Positions 1 through 10,416 of a stretch of DNA of 64,000 nucleotides are shown here, one piece after another. Position numbers and translations under genes: made by a program. Under the pieces are notes generated by a model. That model saw only the letters and a program-made list of their open reading frames with translations. It was not told the origin of the DNA and searched no databases. Source of the DNA: Lyngbya aestuarii BL J (GTDB lineage: Bacteria; Cyanobacteriota; Cyanobacteriia; Cyanobacteriales; Microcoleaceae); assembly GCF_000478195.2 (NCBI RefSeq), contig NZ_AUZM01000019.1, forward strand, positions 1 to 64,000, written 5' to 3'. Within the stretch, counting starts at the first letter, position 1; every line of letters begins with the position of its first letter.

Positions 1-1
1 A

Positions 2-373
<372 letters not shown>

Positions 374-392
374 TTTTTAGTCACATAACCAA

Positions 393-423
393 AAGACGCT
401 CTCCTTCGGGGGGGCGTTTTTTG
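393..423 (+). terminator. Rho-independent terminator of psbA
   Basis: A GC-rich stem (GACGCTCTCC pairing with GGGGGGCGTT around TTCG) is followed by a run of T. It sits 20 nt after the psbA stop codon. Confidence 0.85.
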
Positions 424-763
424 TTGGGCTAGAGTATTGAATCTCTATCCTTGAGGCAACTTTACAAGCCCAAGAAGCTTTAGTCAAGCGAAATCTGTGG
501 GATTTTACAATTTTCCCGCTTAGAAAGCTGCTAAAATGTTAATCATTCAGGAACAAAAAGACTTTTTCTCGCTTCATTACTACTCAGGTGTACTATTTTT
601 TAAAATTATCTTCTTAAGATATCGAACAACTCGACGAGCGAACTACAGCTTCTCCTGTATACCTGGGTTGGATGCAACTTTGAAGCGTTGGTTTCATTGT
701 TTTGAAGTTACTCAAATTTGATTTTTTTGAAATCTATTTGGTTGAAAGTTATTTGATTTTATC
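424..763. other. Intergenic region without a recognisable gene
   Basis: 340 nt between the psbA terminator and the next gene. The only open frame (61 codons on the plus strand from 536) has no ribosome binding site and no recognisable protein character. The AT-rich stretch just before 764 probably holds the promoter of the DUF2059 gene. Confidence 0.5.
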
Positions 764-1363
764 ATGTTAAAGCAAATATTATTTATCGGATTGACTTCAT
801 CATTATTTTTTCTGTATCCTGATGTTTCCAATGCTCAAACTTCCCTGCGTTCTTCTGAAGGAGGAGTCAGAGTATCACAACAAATTCCAGAAGATAAGCG
901 ACAACTCATTGAAGAATTTCTTGAACTCACCGGAGGAGAAAGAACGTTTCAACAAGTGAGTCAAGCTATGTTATCTCAGATGGAACAACAATTTGGAGCG
1001 ATGTTAAATTCAGACTTAGGAAGCCAACAACTCTCACCCCAAGAACGTCAACAAATGGCAGCTAATCTAAGTCGAGAAATGAACCGTATTACCCAGAAAT
1101 ATAATCGACTTTTTCTCGAAAGAATTGACTATCAGAAAATTGTTGAACAAGTTTATTATCCTCTCTATGATAAATACTTTTCAAAAGAAGATTTACAGGT
1201 ATTAATTGACTTTTATCAGAGTCCGACTGGACAAAAAACAATTGAAGTCATGCCCCAACTCCTACAAGAATCGATTCAACGGACAACTCAAGTCATCGGG
1301 CCAACTATTACTAGCATTATGCAAGAGATTATCACCGAAGAATTAAAACGTTTAAACCGATAA
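764..1363 (+). CDS. Exported DUF2059-domain protein
   Basis: A 199-residue protein with an N-terminal signal peptide (hydrophobic residues 5-18, likely cleavage after SNAQ near residue 25). The mature part is helical and matches DUF2059: a central Gln-rich helical segment, then YYPLYDKYFSKEDLQ and DFYQSPTGQKTIEVMPQL, the usual DUF2059 core. The family is exported and of unknown function. It is monocistronic here, with psbA terminated upstream and the next gene convergent. Family assignment is by recognised motif; function is unknown. Confidence 0.8.
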   Translation: MLKQILFIGLTSSLFFLYPDVSNAQTSLRSSEGGVRVSQQIPEDKRQLIEEFLELTGGERTFQQVSQAMLSQMEQQFGAMLNSDLGSQQLSPQERQQMAANLSREMNRITQKYNRLFLERIDYQKIVEQVYYPLYDKYFSKEDLQVLIDFYQSPTGQKTIEVMPQLLQESIQRTTQVIGPTITSIMQEIITEELKRLNR

Positions 1364-1386
1364 CAAAATCCAATTCAAGCTAAAGC

Positions 1387-2808
1387 TTAAAGTGATCGCC
1401 GCCAGTTGAAGAACTTTTCTAAGAAATTCTGTTGCCATTTATTTTGAGCAAACTTCTGTTTTTTCAAGAGTAACCCGGCTTTACTATTGACCTCTGATAA
1501 TGTCGGATAAATATGAATTCCAGTTAAAGCAGAAACCTTTAAATTGTTCGATATGGCTAACACAATTTCATGGATTAATTCTCCGGCTGACGGCCCAACT
1601 AAATGAGCGCCTAAAATCTCACCATTTCCCCGTGTGATAATCTTCGCAAACCCTAATGTTTTGCCTTCTGCTTGAGCGCGATCTACACCCGAAAAAGGTT
1701 GTTTTAACACATAAACATCTTTATCGTAGCGTTCTATCGCTTGTTTTTCAGTTAACCCAACTCGCGCTAATTCGGGGTCAGTAAATGTCGCCCAAGGAAT
1801 GACTCGATAGTTGGCTTTACTCACCGGAAAAAACAAAGCATTTGTTAAGACCACAACCGCTTCATAACCCGCAACATGAGTGAATTGATACCCACCAATG
1901 ACATCTCCACAAGCATAAATTCGGGGGTTGGTGGTTTGGAGTTTAGCATTGACTTGAATTCCTCGCTTACCAACCTCAACCCCTGCGGCTGATAAATTCA
2001 AGGATTCTACATTGGGAACTCGTCCAACTGCGAGTAAGATTTCATCAGCAATAATAGTGTTTTCTCCGGCTTTAATCTGTTTTTTTCCGTCCCGTAATTC
2101 GACGTGTTCGGCGCGAGTTTGAGTTAATATTTTAATCCCTTCTGACATGAGTTGATCTTGAACCACTTGAGCGGCTTCTGGATCTTCTTTTTGTAAGAGA
2201 TGATTGCCACTTTCAATGATTGTGACATTTGATCCCAACCGAGAAAAAGCTTGTCCTAATTCACACCCAATAGGCCCTCCACCCAGAATTGCAAAATTAT
2301 CAGGACGTTCTTGGAGAGAAAAGACTTTTTCATTGGTTAAAAAACCTGCTTCTGTTAAACCGGGAATTGATGGAATAGCAGGTCGAGAACCTGTAGAAAT
2401 CACAAAGGCTCTGGCTTTGAGTTGGCGTCCGTTGACTTCAAAAGTTTGGCGATCGCAAAATTTCCCCTCCCCAAATATTACCTCAACCCCTAAACTCCGA
2501 AATCGTTCCGGTGAGTCGTGAGGTTCAATCGTTTTAATCACGGTTTGAACGTGATGAGCGGCTTGAGCAAAATCAATTTTTGGGTGTTCGGTATGAATGC
2601 CAAAACGAGCGGCATTTTTGACTTCATAGGCGACTCGGGAAGCGTGAATTAAAGACTTACTGGGAACGCAACCAAACCACAAACAATCCCCTCCTAAGCG
2701 ATCGCGTTCAATGAGTGCAACTTTTGCTTTTAATTGGGCGGCGGCACTCGCTACAACCAACCCTCCTGAACCTCCACCAATAATGACTAAATCGTATTCA
2801 ACAGCCAT
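1387..2808 (-). CDS. FAD-dependent pyridine nucleotide-disulfide oxidoreductase (mercuric reductase / dihydrolipoamide dehydrogenase-like)
   Basis: 473 residues with the full class I flavoprotein disulfide reductase layout: FAD-binding GGGSGG at residues 11-16, the redox-active pair C42 and C47 in GGDCLWFGCVPSK, an NAD(P)-binding GGGPIGCE motif near residue 175, a second FAD contact YACGDVIGG near 298, and a C-terminal dimerisation domain with IHIYPTLSE. The usual HPT of dihydrolipoamide dehydrogenase is YPT here, as in the MerA-like branch common in cyanobacteria. There is no N-terminal heavy-metal domain and no C-terminal vicinal Cys pair, so true mercuric reduction is unlikely. The real disulfide substrate is unknown. 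Confidence 0.9.
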   Translation of the reverse strand: MAVEYDLVIIGGGSGGLVVASAAAQLKAKVALIERDRLGGDCLWFGCVPSKSLIHASRVAYEVKNAARFGIHTEHPKIDFAQAAHHVQTVIKTIEPHDSPERFRSLGVEVIFGEGKFCDRQTFEVNGRQLKARAFVISTGSRPAIPSIPGLTEAGFLTNEKVFSLQERPDNFAILGGGPIGCELGQAFSRLGSNVTIIESGNHLLQKEDPEAAQVVQDQLMSEGIKILTQTRAEHVELRDGKKQIKAGENTIIADEILLAVGRVPNVESLNLSAAGVEVGKRGIQVNAKLQTTNPRIYACGDVIGGYQFTHVAGYEAVVVLTNALFFPVSKANYRVIPWATFTDPELARVGLTEKQAIERYDKDVYVLKQPFSGVDRAQAEGKTLGFAKIITRGNGEILGAHLVGPSAGELIHEIVLAISNNLKVSALTGIHIYPTLSEVNSKAGLLLKKQKFAQNKWQQNFLEKFFNWRRSL

Positions 2809-3015
2809 AATTTTAGTCCCTATTTATTATTTTGATTGATACTTTATTATTTCATCCCAACAAGCTGAATTCTCTCTGAGAAATTACTGGGTAGGGGTTA
2901 AGATTTGTTTAGTCGGAGAAATCAACTCGTTTTTTCTCATGATTTTTGGATTTAATCGCTCGATTTATTCCCCATAAATTAATCCCAGTAGATTGATTGA
3001 TCTGTTGCGATTTTA

Positions 3016-3912
3016 TCAACAATTCTGACAATCAACGAATCGATTCAGAAATAAAGCAAGATTTTCGGCTGCGGTTCCTGAACCGATTCCATAACAAGCG
3101 CGTTGTCGCCAAACAATGACTGGAAGATGTCCGACGGGTGCATTGGGATTAAATGTCAGTTCATCGTAATATTTCCAATTTTCTCCTTCTCGCCATCCTA
3201 CCGCATCACAGAATGCTGGATAATCCCCGGCTAAACTGTTTAAAATTTGCTGCTGAACGCCCAAACCAAATAAGCCATTACTATAATAATTCCAGAGATA
3301 ATCTATTGTTTTTAAATCAACACAGGGAAAGGTTTCAATATCTTCTACTCTCAGCCAACTGTCGGGTTCTTGTCTCGCTAAATAGAGCAAAATTTGCCAC
3401 GTATATTGATCGGAACTTTTCCAATCTCCTGCGGCGAGTAACTCACTGAGGGGCTGATAATCCATCCCAACTTCGGACATTAAAGATGTTTCTTCCACAC
3501 TTCCCTCTAGCCAACTTTCTAGACGAGAGATGGTATTAGAAACACGTTCAGGGTTGAGTAATTCGAGATAATGTAAAACCCATTCGAGTTGATTATGTAA
3601 GTTTGTTCGTTCAACGGTTGCGTTTTGCAGTTGGGTTTCAATTCTATCTAAGCGTCGGGTTAAATTTGCTAAATTAGATAAATTTGAAGCAGAATTTAAG
3701 GGATAATTTTCTTCATTTGAATGCTTTTCTTTAAGCTTTTGTTTCAGGAGTTGGAACTGTTGCCACTGTTGTTTTGCCCATTCGAGTCTAACAGAGTCTT
3801 GATCAATTTTTGTTAGCTCTGATAATCCTGATTGTAAATTCCAGTGACAAACTGAACAAAACTCAGGAAGTGATAGTAGATATTCCTGTTGACAGACTGG
3901 GCATTTAAACAT
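3016..3912 (-). CDS. GUN4-domain protein with N-terminal zinc ribbon
   Basis: 298 residues. An N-terminal CPVC...CSVC pair (residues 4-22) looks like a zinc ribbon. A coiled-coil stretch (about 45-130) follows, then a GUN4 domain (about 152-295) with LSELLAAGDWKSSDQYT, DLKTIDYLWNYYSNGLFGLGVQ and a C-terminal RFVDC. GUN4 proper binds protoporphyrin IX and Mg-protoporphyrin and stimulates Mg-chelatase. Multidomain GUN4 proteins like this one are common in cyanobacteria and are often thought to be regulatory. Whether it binds a porphyrin cannot be seen from the sequence. Confidence 0.85.
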   Translation of the reverse strand: MFKCPVCQQEYLLSLPEFCSVCHWNLQSGLSELTKIDQDSVRLEWAKQQWQQFQLLKQKLKEKHSNEENYPLNSASNLSNLANLTRRLDRIETQLQNATVERTNLHNQLEWVLHYLELLNPERVSNTISRLESWLEGSVEETSLMSEVGMDYQPLSELLAAGDWKSSDQYTWQILLYLARQEPDSWLRVEDIETFPCVDLKTIDYLWNYYSNGLFGLGVQQQILNSLAGDYPAFCDAVGWREGENWKYYDELTFNPNAPVGHLPVIVWRQRACYGIGSGTAAENLALFLNRFVDCQNC

Positions 3913-3992
3913 AAGCGATCGCAGTCATTGAAATTTCAGCATTCTTTGGACTGAAAATTTCCCAAAAATTCCGAGAAAAGTTCCGATCTAGA

Positions 3993-4514
3993 TTAGGATT
4001 TTTGGGAATCTTTAGGTGAGAATACAGAACGGAGTAGAAACCATAATAAAATTATAATAAATAATACTAGAGTATTCTCTCCCGTCATTGTACTACTTTG
4101 AGAATATCGGCTACGAGAACTTGTGGGTTCAGAAGCATTGAGATGAGAGTAACCCTCTGTCGAAGCAATTAAATCTTCCCTGATTTCGGGTTCTCGCTCG
4201 AATGAAGTTTTTTCCGATGAGGATTCTTTTGAAGTTTCAACTGGGTTGTAATTTTCACTCCAATGACGAGAATGACGATTTTTCTTTAAGTAGCCACAAT
4301 AGGGTTTATGTTTGGAATAAATTTCATCATATAAAGATCCACGGCGAGGGGAGTTGCAGTCATCGACTTCGCAGGAAGATTGATGAGGAGGTTGATGAGG
4401 AATTTTACCACCGGGATAACCATCTGCCTTCGCTGGATCGGGAAAAACCCCTGATGCGATCGCTGTGATCGAGAAAGCCACAGCGATCGCTTGACAATAT
4501 TTCTTCATCATCAT
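3993..4514 (-). CDS. Hypothetical exported or membrane-anchored protein
   Basis: Start taken at the first of three consecutive ATG codons (4514), with GAGG upstream. The in-frame TTG at 4529 is less likely. The product has a signal peptide (KKYCQAIAVAFSITAIASG), a polar Ser/Glu/His-rich region, and a C-terminal transmembrane segment (TLVLFIIILLWFLLRSVF) with a short basic tail. I do not recognise a family. The N-terminal part has four Cys (CEVDDC, then CGY). Two GCGATCGC octamers lie near its 5' end. Confidence 0.6.
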   Translation of the reverse strand: MMMKKYCQAIAVAFSITAIASGVFPDPAKADGYPGGKIPHQPPHQSSCEVDDCNSPRRGSLYDEIYSKHKPYCGYLKKNRHSRHWSENYNPVETSKESSSEKTSFEREPEIREDLIASTEGYSHLNASEPTSSRSRYSQSSTMTGENTLVLFIIILLWFLLRSVFSPKDSQKS

Positions 4515-4605
4515 CCCCACATTCCTCAAATATTGACGTCATCGTAGCAGATTCACACCCAATTTTAAAAGAAAAAACCGTTAATATCTGTTTCTTTCAC
4601 ACCAA

Positions 4606-6906
4606 TTAGGGGACATCTTGACAAACTCCTTTTTGTTGAGATCTAAACAGTGGAGTATCAACCATCAAGGTGGAAACATCTGTCGCCCGTATCCATCCCG
4701 TATCACCCGCTTGTAGAGGTGGGATGAGTTGACTGCTTGCTTCTAAGTTTTCTGAGGATTCAGTGGGCTGATAGGGGTTTTCTGAGGCTTCAATCTGATC
4801 GGGTATTTCGGCAGATTCTGATGAAGGGATAAAGTCCGGATTTTCGAGAATTACCTGTTCTTCTTTAGAACGCTTTTTCCAGGTTAAATTCTCATTTTGA
4901 TTGGGTAAATAACAAATCTTTAACTCTAACCAAGTCCCCGATTGAGGAGTAGATTGTTTTTCCATCACTTGAAAAACTGTTCCTTCAGGAACTTCTCCTT
5001 TAATCCAAGGTTTACCAAACTCTTTTAATAATTGAATAGAAGATACCGGAATTTCACCTAAAGCGGTCGTATTTTCCCCGAGTTGAATAATCGATTTTAA
5101 ACTTACGGTTGGATTGCGAGAGATAGGAAATTGCGGAGTTGGACTCGGGGGAGTTGTGTTTGTCGGGGGAACAACAGGAACTTGAGACTGACTGGATCGC
5201 TCTGGATAAAAAATATAAACTAATACTCCTCCTAAACCTAATAAAAAGGCAATTCCCAAGGATAATAGCCAAATTTGAGACAGCTTGGCTGAGGACGGTA
5301 CATCGACAAACTCTGTGTTGGGTAGCTCAGAATCATCCGCTTGATAAATATCGGAGTCCTCCTCATAATCTACCTCTAAATTGGGAACAAACGGTGAAAC
5401 TTTAATCTCAGGTAGAGAGTAAATCCCCGATTTTGTGGAGACTCGAAAGTGAAGGAGAGAAATTGTTACATTATCGTGACCATTGAGAGTATTGGCAATT
5501 TCAATTAATCGATTTTTAGCTGAGATTATATCGGTTTCTGCATTGATAATAGGTAATATTTCACTTTTCCAATAAGACTCAATCCGATCTTTATCACTCA
5601 GACCATCAGAACACAACAGAAAGATACAATCTTCATCAATCGGGAAACGTTGCACAGTCGGGTAAAGTGTCGCGGAGGACGTAATTCCCAAAGCTTGAAT
5701 CAGAGCGCCCGAAGATCGGGGTTGAATCGCATCTCGATACAACGCATAACCTAGACGAACTTCTCGGGAAGCAACATCGTCATCGAGGGTCACCTGATGA
5801 CAACCTGTGCGAGTAATCCAGTAGGCGCGACTGTCTCCGACATGAGTAATATAAACTTCATGTTCACGAGTCAAAGCCATCACCAAGGTTGTTCCCATGC
5901 GTTCACGTCCCTGGCGATTTTCGCTGTCGTTGCGTTGAGCGATCACATCGTTGGCAATATTCGTCGCCCGTTTTAACTGATTCATCAGGGAAGTTGAATC
6001 CCAATTTGCCGGATGAGACCGAATATTTTCCAAGTCTTCGCGCAAAACCCGAATCGCCAAGTTTGAGGCGACTTCTCCGCCTTCTTGTCCCCCAATACCA
6101 TCACAAACAATACTCAAAGCCTGAGAATTCCCCTGAACTTTCACGAGAGTATCTTGCTGAGGATAACAAGCATCTTCATTGTGAGAGCGAGTTGGCCCGG
6201 TATCGGTTGCGGTAATAATTTCTATTCGACGAGTCAGCGATCGCCCACAAATTGCCATTGCTTGATCGAGTTGATAGATCAAGTGTTCTGGCTTGCGAAT
6301 TTCTTTGGCGATCATTTGCTGAGTCAGCTGACCCAGAAATGAATGAATTTTGGGGTGAGCATTCTCGATCCAAGATTGCCACAGTTGACCGAGTTGAGCC
6401 AGAGTTGCTGCTGTCAAGTCAAGGTCTAACTGAGACAATCGCACCAGTGACCCTTCGATGCGTAATAATTGGGGATTCAATAAACTTGAAGCAACCTGTT
6501 GATGTTGGAAAGGTTTCCACAGTTGAGCAATTTGCCATAACCAGTTCAACTGGCGTAGAGCCGATGTCCCCGCCCACAACTCTAAGATACTGGGCATTAA
6601 AGCTTCCCTCGTCTCATCAACTGGCCCCTGTTCTAAGAGCCAAATCGAGGTCTGAAGGGGATTATGATCGGCGGGGATTAATCCGTAAACAACGGGAAGA
6701 TGCAGTCGATAGGGAAATAGCCGTAGATAGGCAGCAATTTCCTCTGGAATACCTTCAGGAATTTCAGGAAACTGTTCGGGTCGAGTATCGACCACAATAC
6801 AATTTTGTCTTAATAAGTAGCGATCGGCAATTAGCGTTCCTGTAGGCAAAGTCTCAATCCCTTTACCCACTGCTAACAAATAGTGTTTTGGCATATGATT
6901 TTGCAT
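4606..6906 (-). CDS. PP2C-family Ser/Thr protein phosphatase with membrane anchor
   Basis: 766 residues. The N-terminal 230 residues are a divergent domain without kinase motifs. The PP2C catalytic domain runs from about 233 to 500 with the metal-binding motifs TDTGPTRSHNED, CDGIGGQEGGE, MGTTLV, VGDSRAYW, CSDGLSD and GHDNVT, so it should be active on phosphoserine or phosphothreonine with Mn or Mg. One transmembrane helix (about 545-568, IWLLSLGIAFLLGLGGVLVYIFY) is followed by a Pro/Thr linker and a C-terminal SH3-like segment ending in a Cys-containing tail. The layout, cytosolic phosphatase plus outside sensor domain, suggests signalling across the membrane (inference). Confidence 0.9.
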   Translation of the reverse strand: MQNHMPKHYLLAVGKGIETLPTGTLIADRYLLRQNCIVVDTRPEQFPEIPEGIPEEIAAYLRLFPYRLHLPVVYGLIPADHNPLQTSIWLLEQGPVDETREALMPSILELWAGTSALRQLNWLWQIAQLWKPFQHQQVASSLLNPQLLRIEGSLVRLSQLDLDLTAATLAQLGQLWQSWIENAHPKIHSFLGQLTQQMIAKEIRKPEHLIYQLDQAMAICGRSLTRRIEIITATDTGPTRSHNEDACYPQQDTLVKVQGNSQALSIVCDGIGGQEGGEVASNLAIRVLREDLENIRSHPANWDSTSLMNQLKRATNIANDVIAQRNDSENRQGRERMGTTLVMALTREHEVYITHVGDSRAYWITRTGCHQVTLDDDVASREVRLGYALYRDAIQPRSSGALIQALGITSSATLYPTVQRFPIDEDCIFLLCSDGLSDKDRIESYWKSEILPIINAETDIISAKNRLIEIANTLNGHDNVTISLLHFRVSTKSGIYSLPEIKVSPFVPNLEVDYEEDSDIYQADDSELPNTEFVDVPSSAKLSQIWLLSLGIAFLLGLGGVLVYIFYPERSSQSQVPVVPPTNTTPPSPTPQFPISRNPTVSLKSIIQLGENTTALGEIPVSSIQLLKEFGKPWIKGEVPEGTVFQVMEKQSTPQSGTWLELKICYLPNQNENLTWKKRSKEEQVILENPDFIPSSESAEIPDQIEASENPYQPTESSENLEASSQLIPPLQAGDTGWIRATDVSTLMVDTPLFRSQQKGVCQDVP

Positions 6907-7384
6907 AGAGGTTCCTCACGCCTCTGTTGCCACTCAATTTTAGAGTTGAGAGTTAAAATTGTGGTCTCCAAGCTTGTTAACTTTTAGGTTGGGTAGGTTT
7001 TTCTCCCTACCGATCCGGTACGAAGTTTCTTCTCCATGCTACAGGATAAATGATCGAGATCGCACGGTTGATCTCTAATTCGACTGATCCTAAAAGCCCA
7101 AGTAATCTGTCATGGAGTCTAAACATTGAGAAGCGAAGGGTTTCCTAGAATCAGTAAATTAGCAAGAACTTATCTGAATCATTGTAGCGTTTCGGTGTTA
7201 AGTTGCCAGACTGGTAATTGAGCCAACGCCAAGACCCTCGCGCCCGGCGTGGGCTTCCTGTTTGATCGACTGATATAGCACTACGCATTCAGGTTAGGAC
7301 ATTTATAAATCCTGGAACCTTTTAACAGTCTACTGTTCCCTGATCCGGTGTTCCCTGTTCCCGATTCAAGTAGCGCTATACCTC
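6907..7384. other. Intergenic region, no gene recognised
   Basis: 478 nt between two minus-strand genes. No open frame with coding character on either strand. It should contain the promoter of the phosphatase gene near 6907-7000. Near the 3' end of ndhM there are short related motifs (TATAGCACTACG near 7273 and TAGCGCTATA near 7371). Nothing else could be supported. Confidence 0.4.
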
Positions 7385-7720
7385 TTATTGTCCGGGAACG
7401 CGAGGCAATCCCATACTGTAGTTGAGAACTCGGCTATTGAGATTGTAACTAATCTCTCCGGCTTGTAAAAGACTTCGCACAAAATGTTCAAGATCAGAAC
7501 CAATGCGACGCATATTATACTCAGTCAGGTCTTCTCCATTGGCGGCTTCTACTAATTCATCAAATTTTTGATAAACCTTTTTTAGTGCTGCCTCACTCCA
7601 GTTAAACTCGTTATCGGGATCAACATCTATCGTTAAAACTTGGTCATTGTCAACCAGTTCATCATTCTTAATTTCAGCAGTGTAAATCTGAATATGCCGA
7701 GTTGTTGATTTGAGCAACAT
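7385..7720 (-). CDS. ndhM: NAD(P)H-quinone oxidoreductase subunit M
   Basis: 111 residues, matching the cyanobacterial and chloroplast NdhM family over its whole length: the start MLLKSTTRHIQIYTAEI, the core VDPDNEFNWSEAALKKVYQKFDELVE, and RRIGSDLEHFVRSLL...GEISYNLNSRVLNYSMGLP. NdhM is an oxygenic-photosynthesis-specific subunit of the NDH-1 complex, on the cytoplasmic side of the thylakoid arm used in cyclic electron flow and respiration. Divergent from the inositol monophosphatase gene, with an 87-nt shared upstream region. Confidence 0.93.
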   Translation of the reverse strand: MLLKSTTRHIQIYTAEIKNDELVDNDQVLTIDVDPDNEFNWSEAALKKVYQKFDELVEAANGEDLTEYNMRRIGSDLEHFVRSLLQAGEISYNLNSRVLNYSMGLPRVPGQ

Positions 7721-7807
7721 AGCGTCTGCAATTTTAAAATTTCGATCTTTGCATTCTCATTGTAAACGAGTTTCAATTTCAATAAATCTATAGATTATCT
7801 TTATCCA

Positions 7808-8611
7808 ATGACTAACTTTTGGAAGACTGTGTTCAATTTTGCCCAAACCACGACGACTGAAGTCGGACAGCAGTTAAGGCTTGACTGGGGTTCAGTCCAA
7901 GCCTCGGAAAAGTCCGATGGAAGTTTAGTCACCCAATCTGATCATTGGGCTGATCTAGAAATTCGTCGTCGCATTAACGACACATTTCCCGAACATGGTC
8001 TTCTTTCTGAAGAAGGAGAACATCTTTTCCCCGCTACCGATTGGTGTTGGATTATTGACCCAATCGATGGGACAACCAACTTCACTCGGGGGCTTCCGAT
8101 TTGGGGGATTCTCATGGGCTTGTTGTACCGAGGAACCCCTGTCTTTGGTTATGTTCATCTCCCCCCCTTAAATCAGTCTTTTCATGGCTTATGGCTGGAA
8201 AATACGGGGTTAACTGGCCCGAGTGGTGCTTTTCGTAACCAGCAACCGATTCACTCCAGTTTAGACACTCCCGGTTCTGATCATTTTTTTAATGTTTGCA
8301 CCCGCAGTACCGCTATTATCCCGAATATTCCCTGCAAAATTCGGCTGATGGGGATGGCGGGTTACAACTTCTTGATGGTGGCTTCTGGTGTTGCCATTGC
8401 TGGGGTTGAAGCGACACCCAAAGTTTGGGATATTGCCCCTCTCTGGCCGATTCTGAAGGCGGCGGGGGCGGTTTGGACGCCGCTAAACCCTGAACCGATT
8501 TTTCCCCTCCAACCCGGAGAAGATTATGGTCATCGTTCCTATCCGATATTAGTGGTTAGCCAAGAACAATGGGTTTCCCAGTTTCAGCCTTTAGTCCAGT
8601 CTTTACAGTGA
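7808..8611 (+). CDS. Inositol monophosphatase family protein
   Basis: 267 residues with all Mg-binding motifs of the family: LLSEEGE (residues 60-66), WIIDPIDGTTNFTRGLP (about 78-94) and the C-terminal VWDIAPLWPILKAAG. The family hydrolyses inositol-1-phosphate and related sugar phosphates. In cyanobacteria several paralogues occur and some act on histidinol phosphate or fructose-1,6-bisphosphate, so the substrate is not fixed. Cytoplasmic, no signal peptide. The next gene is convergent, 40 nt away. Confidence 0.9.
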   Translation: MTNFWKTVFNFAQTTTTEVGQQLRLDWGSVQASEKSDGSLVTQSDHWADLEIRRRINDTFPEHGLLSEEGEHLFPATDWCWIIDPIDGTTNFTRGLPIWGILMGLLYRGTPVFGYVHLPPLNQSFHGLWLENTGLTGPSGAFRNQQPIHSSLDTPGSDHFFNVCTRSTAIIPNIPCKIRLMGMAGYNFLMVASGVAIAGVEATPKVWDIAPLWPILKAAGAVWTPLNPEPIFPLQPGEDYGHRSYPILVVSQEQWVSQFQPLVQSLQ

Positions 8612-8651
8612 TCGGTTCTTTTCCGGGTCATCTGTCACCTGTCCCCTGAGT

Positions 8652-9839
8652 TTAAACTTTTGCGGCTACCCCAAAGCGAATTTTTAGATAATCTTCTTCC
8701 ATTTTCGCGCCCGAGGGTTGCAACGCGGCTAATGCTTGGGGTAAAACTAAATTCCGGCGATGATTACCGATCCGAATATTTAACTCATCTCCACTTTTAT
8801 TCAGTTTAATTTTATCTTTAGGAATTCCGGGAAGATACAATTCTAAGCTGTAAGAATCTTTCTCTTGATGAATTCTAATTGTGCTTTCTGCATAGTAAAC
8901 TTGGGTCGGATCTTCGTCTTTATACAAAGTATCTTTGAGTCGATTTAATGCCTCTAGTCCACACATTTCTTCGGTGTAGAGTGGCACTTCTTTGACGGGT
9001 AAAGGCCGGAAGTTATCGTGAATTTCTTGACGATATTGTTGTTGATTTTCTTTCCAGCGTTGGAAAAATGGATCGGTGACTTCGGCGGGAATAATCCGAT
9101 TAGCAACGACTAAATCTGTTGCAACATTATACAAACTTAAATAAGCATGGGCGCGGAGAGATTCTTTGATGACCATTTTTTCAGGATTGGTCACTAACCG
9201 CACCGATGTTTGGGTATTATCGGTTAAGACTTTTTCTAATGCCTCAATTTGTTCATAAAATTCATAGGGCGCATCCATCACTTCTTTGTCAGGTAAAGAA
9301 AATCCGGCGATGGGTCGAAAAATCGGTTCAACGATGGGACGCAAGGCTGCTGACATTCCTTGAAACGGTTTGTAAAATTTTCTCATATACCAACCGCCCA
9401 CTTCGGGTAAACTGAGTAAGCGTAACGCGGTTCCTGTCGGGGCTGAGTCGATAATTAATACATCATATTCGCCCTCGTCATAATGACGCTTCATCCGGAC
9501 TAAGCCAAAAATTTCATCCATCCCGGGTAAAATGGCTAATTCTTCGGCTTGAATGCCATCTAAGCCTCGGGCTTGCAGGACTTGTGTAATATACCGTTTA
9601 ACGGCGCCCCAGTTCCCTTCGAGTTCCATTAACGCATCGAGTTCAGCCCCCCAGAGGTTGGGTTGGACTTGGCGAGGTTCGTGACCCATTTCTACATCAA
9701 AGCTATCGGCGAGAGAATGGGCGGGGTCTGTACTTAGGACGAGGGTCTTATACCCTAATTCTGCACACCTTAAGCCTGTGGCTGCGGCGACTGAGGTCTT
9801 TCCCACGCCACCTTTACCCGTCATTAAAATTACACGCAT
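8652..9839 (-). CDS. ArsA/Get3-family ATPase with C-terminal HSP20-like domain
   Basis: 395 residues. The N-terminal deviant Walker A is GKGGVGKTS (residues 8-16), followed by the family motif [13 protein letters not shown] (switch I) and [14 protein letters not shown] (switch II, about 129-142). The ATPase portion lacks a CxxC zinc motif of the eukaryotic Get3 type. From about residue 315 an alpha-crystallin-like domain follows ([29 protein letters not shown]), the ArsA-HSP20 fusion found in cyanobacteria. Arsenite export is unlikely because no arsB is nearby. A protein-targeting or chaperone role fits better (inference). Confidence 0.9.
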   Translation of the reverse strand: MRVILMTGKGGVGKTSVAAATGLRCAELGYKTLVLSTDPAHSLADSFDVEMGHEPRQVQPNLWGAELDALMELEGNWGAVKRYITQVLQARGLDGIQAEELAILPGMDEIFGLVRMKRHYDEGEYDVLIIDSAPTGTALRLLSLPEVGGWYMRKFYKPFQGMSAALRPIVEPIFRPIAGFSLPDKEVMDAPYEFYEQIEALEKVLTDNTQTSVRLVTNPEKMVIKESLRAHAYLSLYNVATDLVVANRIIPAEVTDPFFQRWKENQQQYRQEIHDNFRPLPVKEVPLYTEEMCGLEALNRLKDTLYKDEDPTQVYYAESTIRIHQEKDSYSLELYLPGIPKDKIKLNKSGDELNIRIGNHRRNLVLPQALAALQPSGAKMEEDYLKIRFGVAAKV

Positions 9840-9881
9840 TTCGTCAAGTCCTGCTTAAAATTTGTTCATATTATTTTAACT

Positions 9882-10265
9882 TTAGCGGGTTTTTGGCAAT
9901 ATTTGCTTAACAACATCCAAGCGAGAACAGTCCCAATAGTCGATATGACTGCTGATCAGTCCCTCTGAGTTGAGTTTGAGTTCACTCCAACCGGGGATAG
10001 AAACACGGGGTTTCCAGGGAAGCGGTGTTGTCCAACTGAGTGTCCAACGGGTTTTTATAATATTCTCGGCTTGGGAGATATCGTGTAAATCAAGCTGAAC
10101 GTCTATGAACCACTGACGGATAAAGCCAATCATTTGTTTGTAGCGTTCGACTCCGTTAAATTGGTTTAAGGGGTCTTTAAAATAAACGTTTTGGGCATAA
10201 AGATTGTAAGTTTGATCTTCAGGAAATCGTTGATAATCTTGTTTGATGATGTCAATAATTGTCAT
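9882..10265 (-). CDS. DUF2358-domain protein (NTF2-like fold)
   Basis: 127 residues with the DUF2358 pattern: DIIKQDYQRFPEDQTYNLYAQNVYFKDPLNQFNG at the start, a central Trp-rich strand (RWTLSWTTPLPWKPRVSIPGWSELKLN) and SHIDYWDC at the end. The family is restricted to cyanobacteria and plants and resembles SnoaL/NTF2-like cone folds. Its function is not established. It sits 42 nt upstream of the ArsA-HSP20 gene on the same strand and may be co-transcribed with it. Confidence 0.8.
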   Translation of the reverse strand: MTIIDIIKQDYQRFPEDQTYNLYAQNVYFKDPLNQFNGVERYKQMIGFIRQWFIDVQLDLHDISQAENIIKTRWTLSWTTPLPWKPRVSIPGWSELKLNSEGLISSHIDYWDCSRLDVVKQILPKTR

Positions 10266-10416
10266 TGTTTTAAAGGGTTAATTTTATACTATTTTCAATA
10301 AAAGTTATGGGTCAATTTTGAGCGATGACTAGCCCCGATTTGTCTAATCAAAGCTCAAAAAAGTTGTGATGTTCCTCGGTGAAGTTGCAGTTCAATTCAA
10401 CCTGACCTAGAAAGTG

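Noticed and set aside
536-721. 61-codon open frame after psbA
   Set aside because: No ribosome binding site, no recognisable composition, lies in an AT-rich gap.
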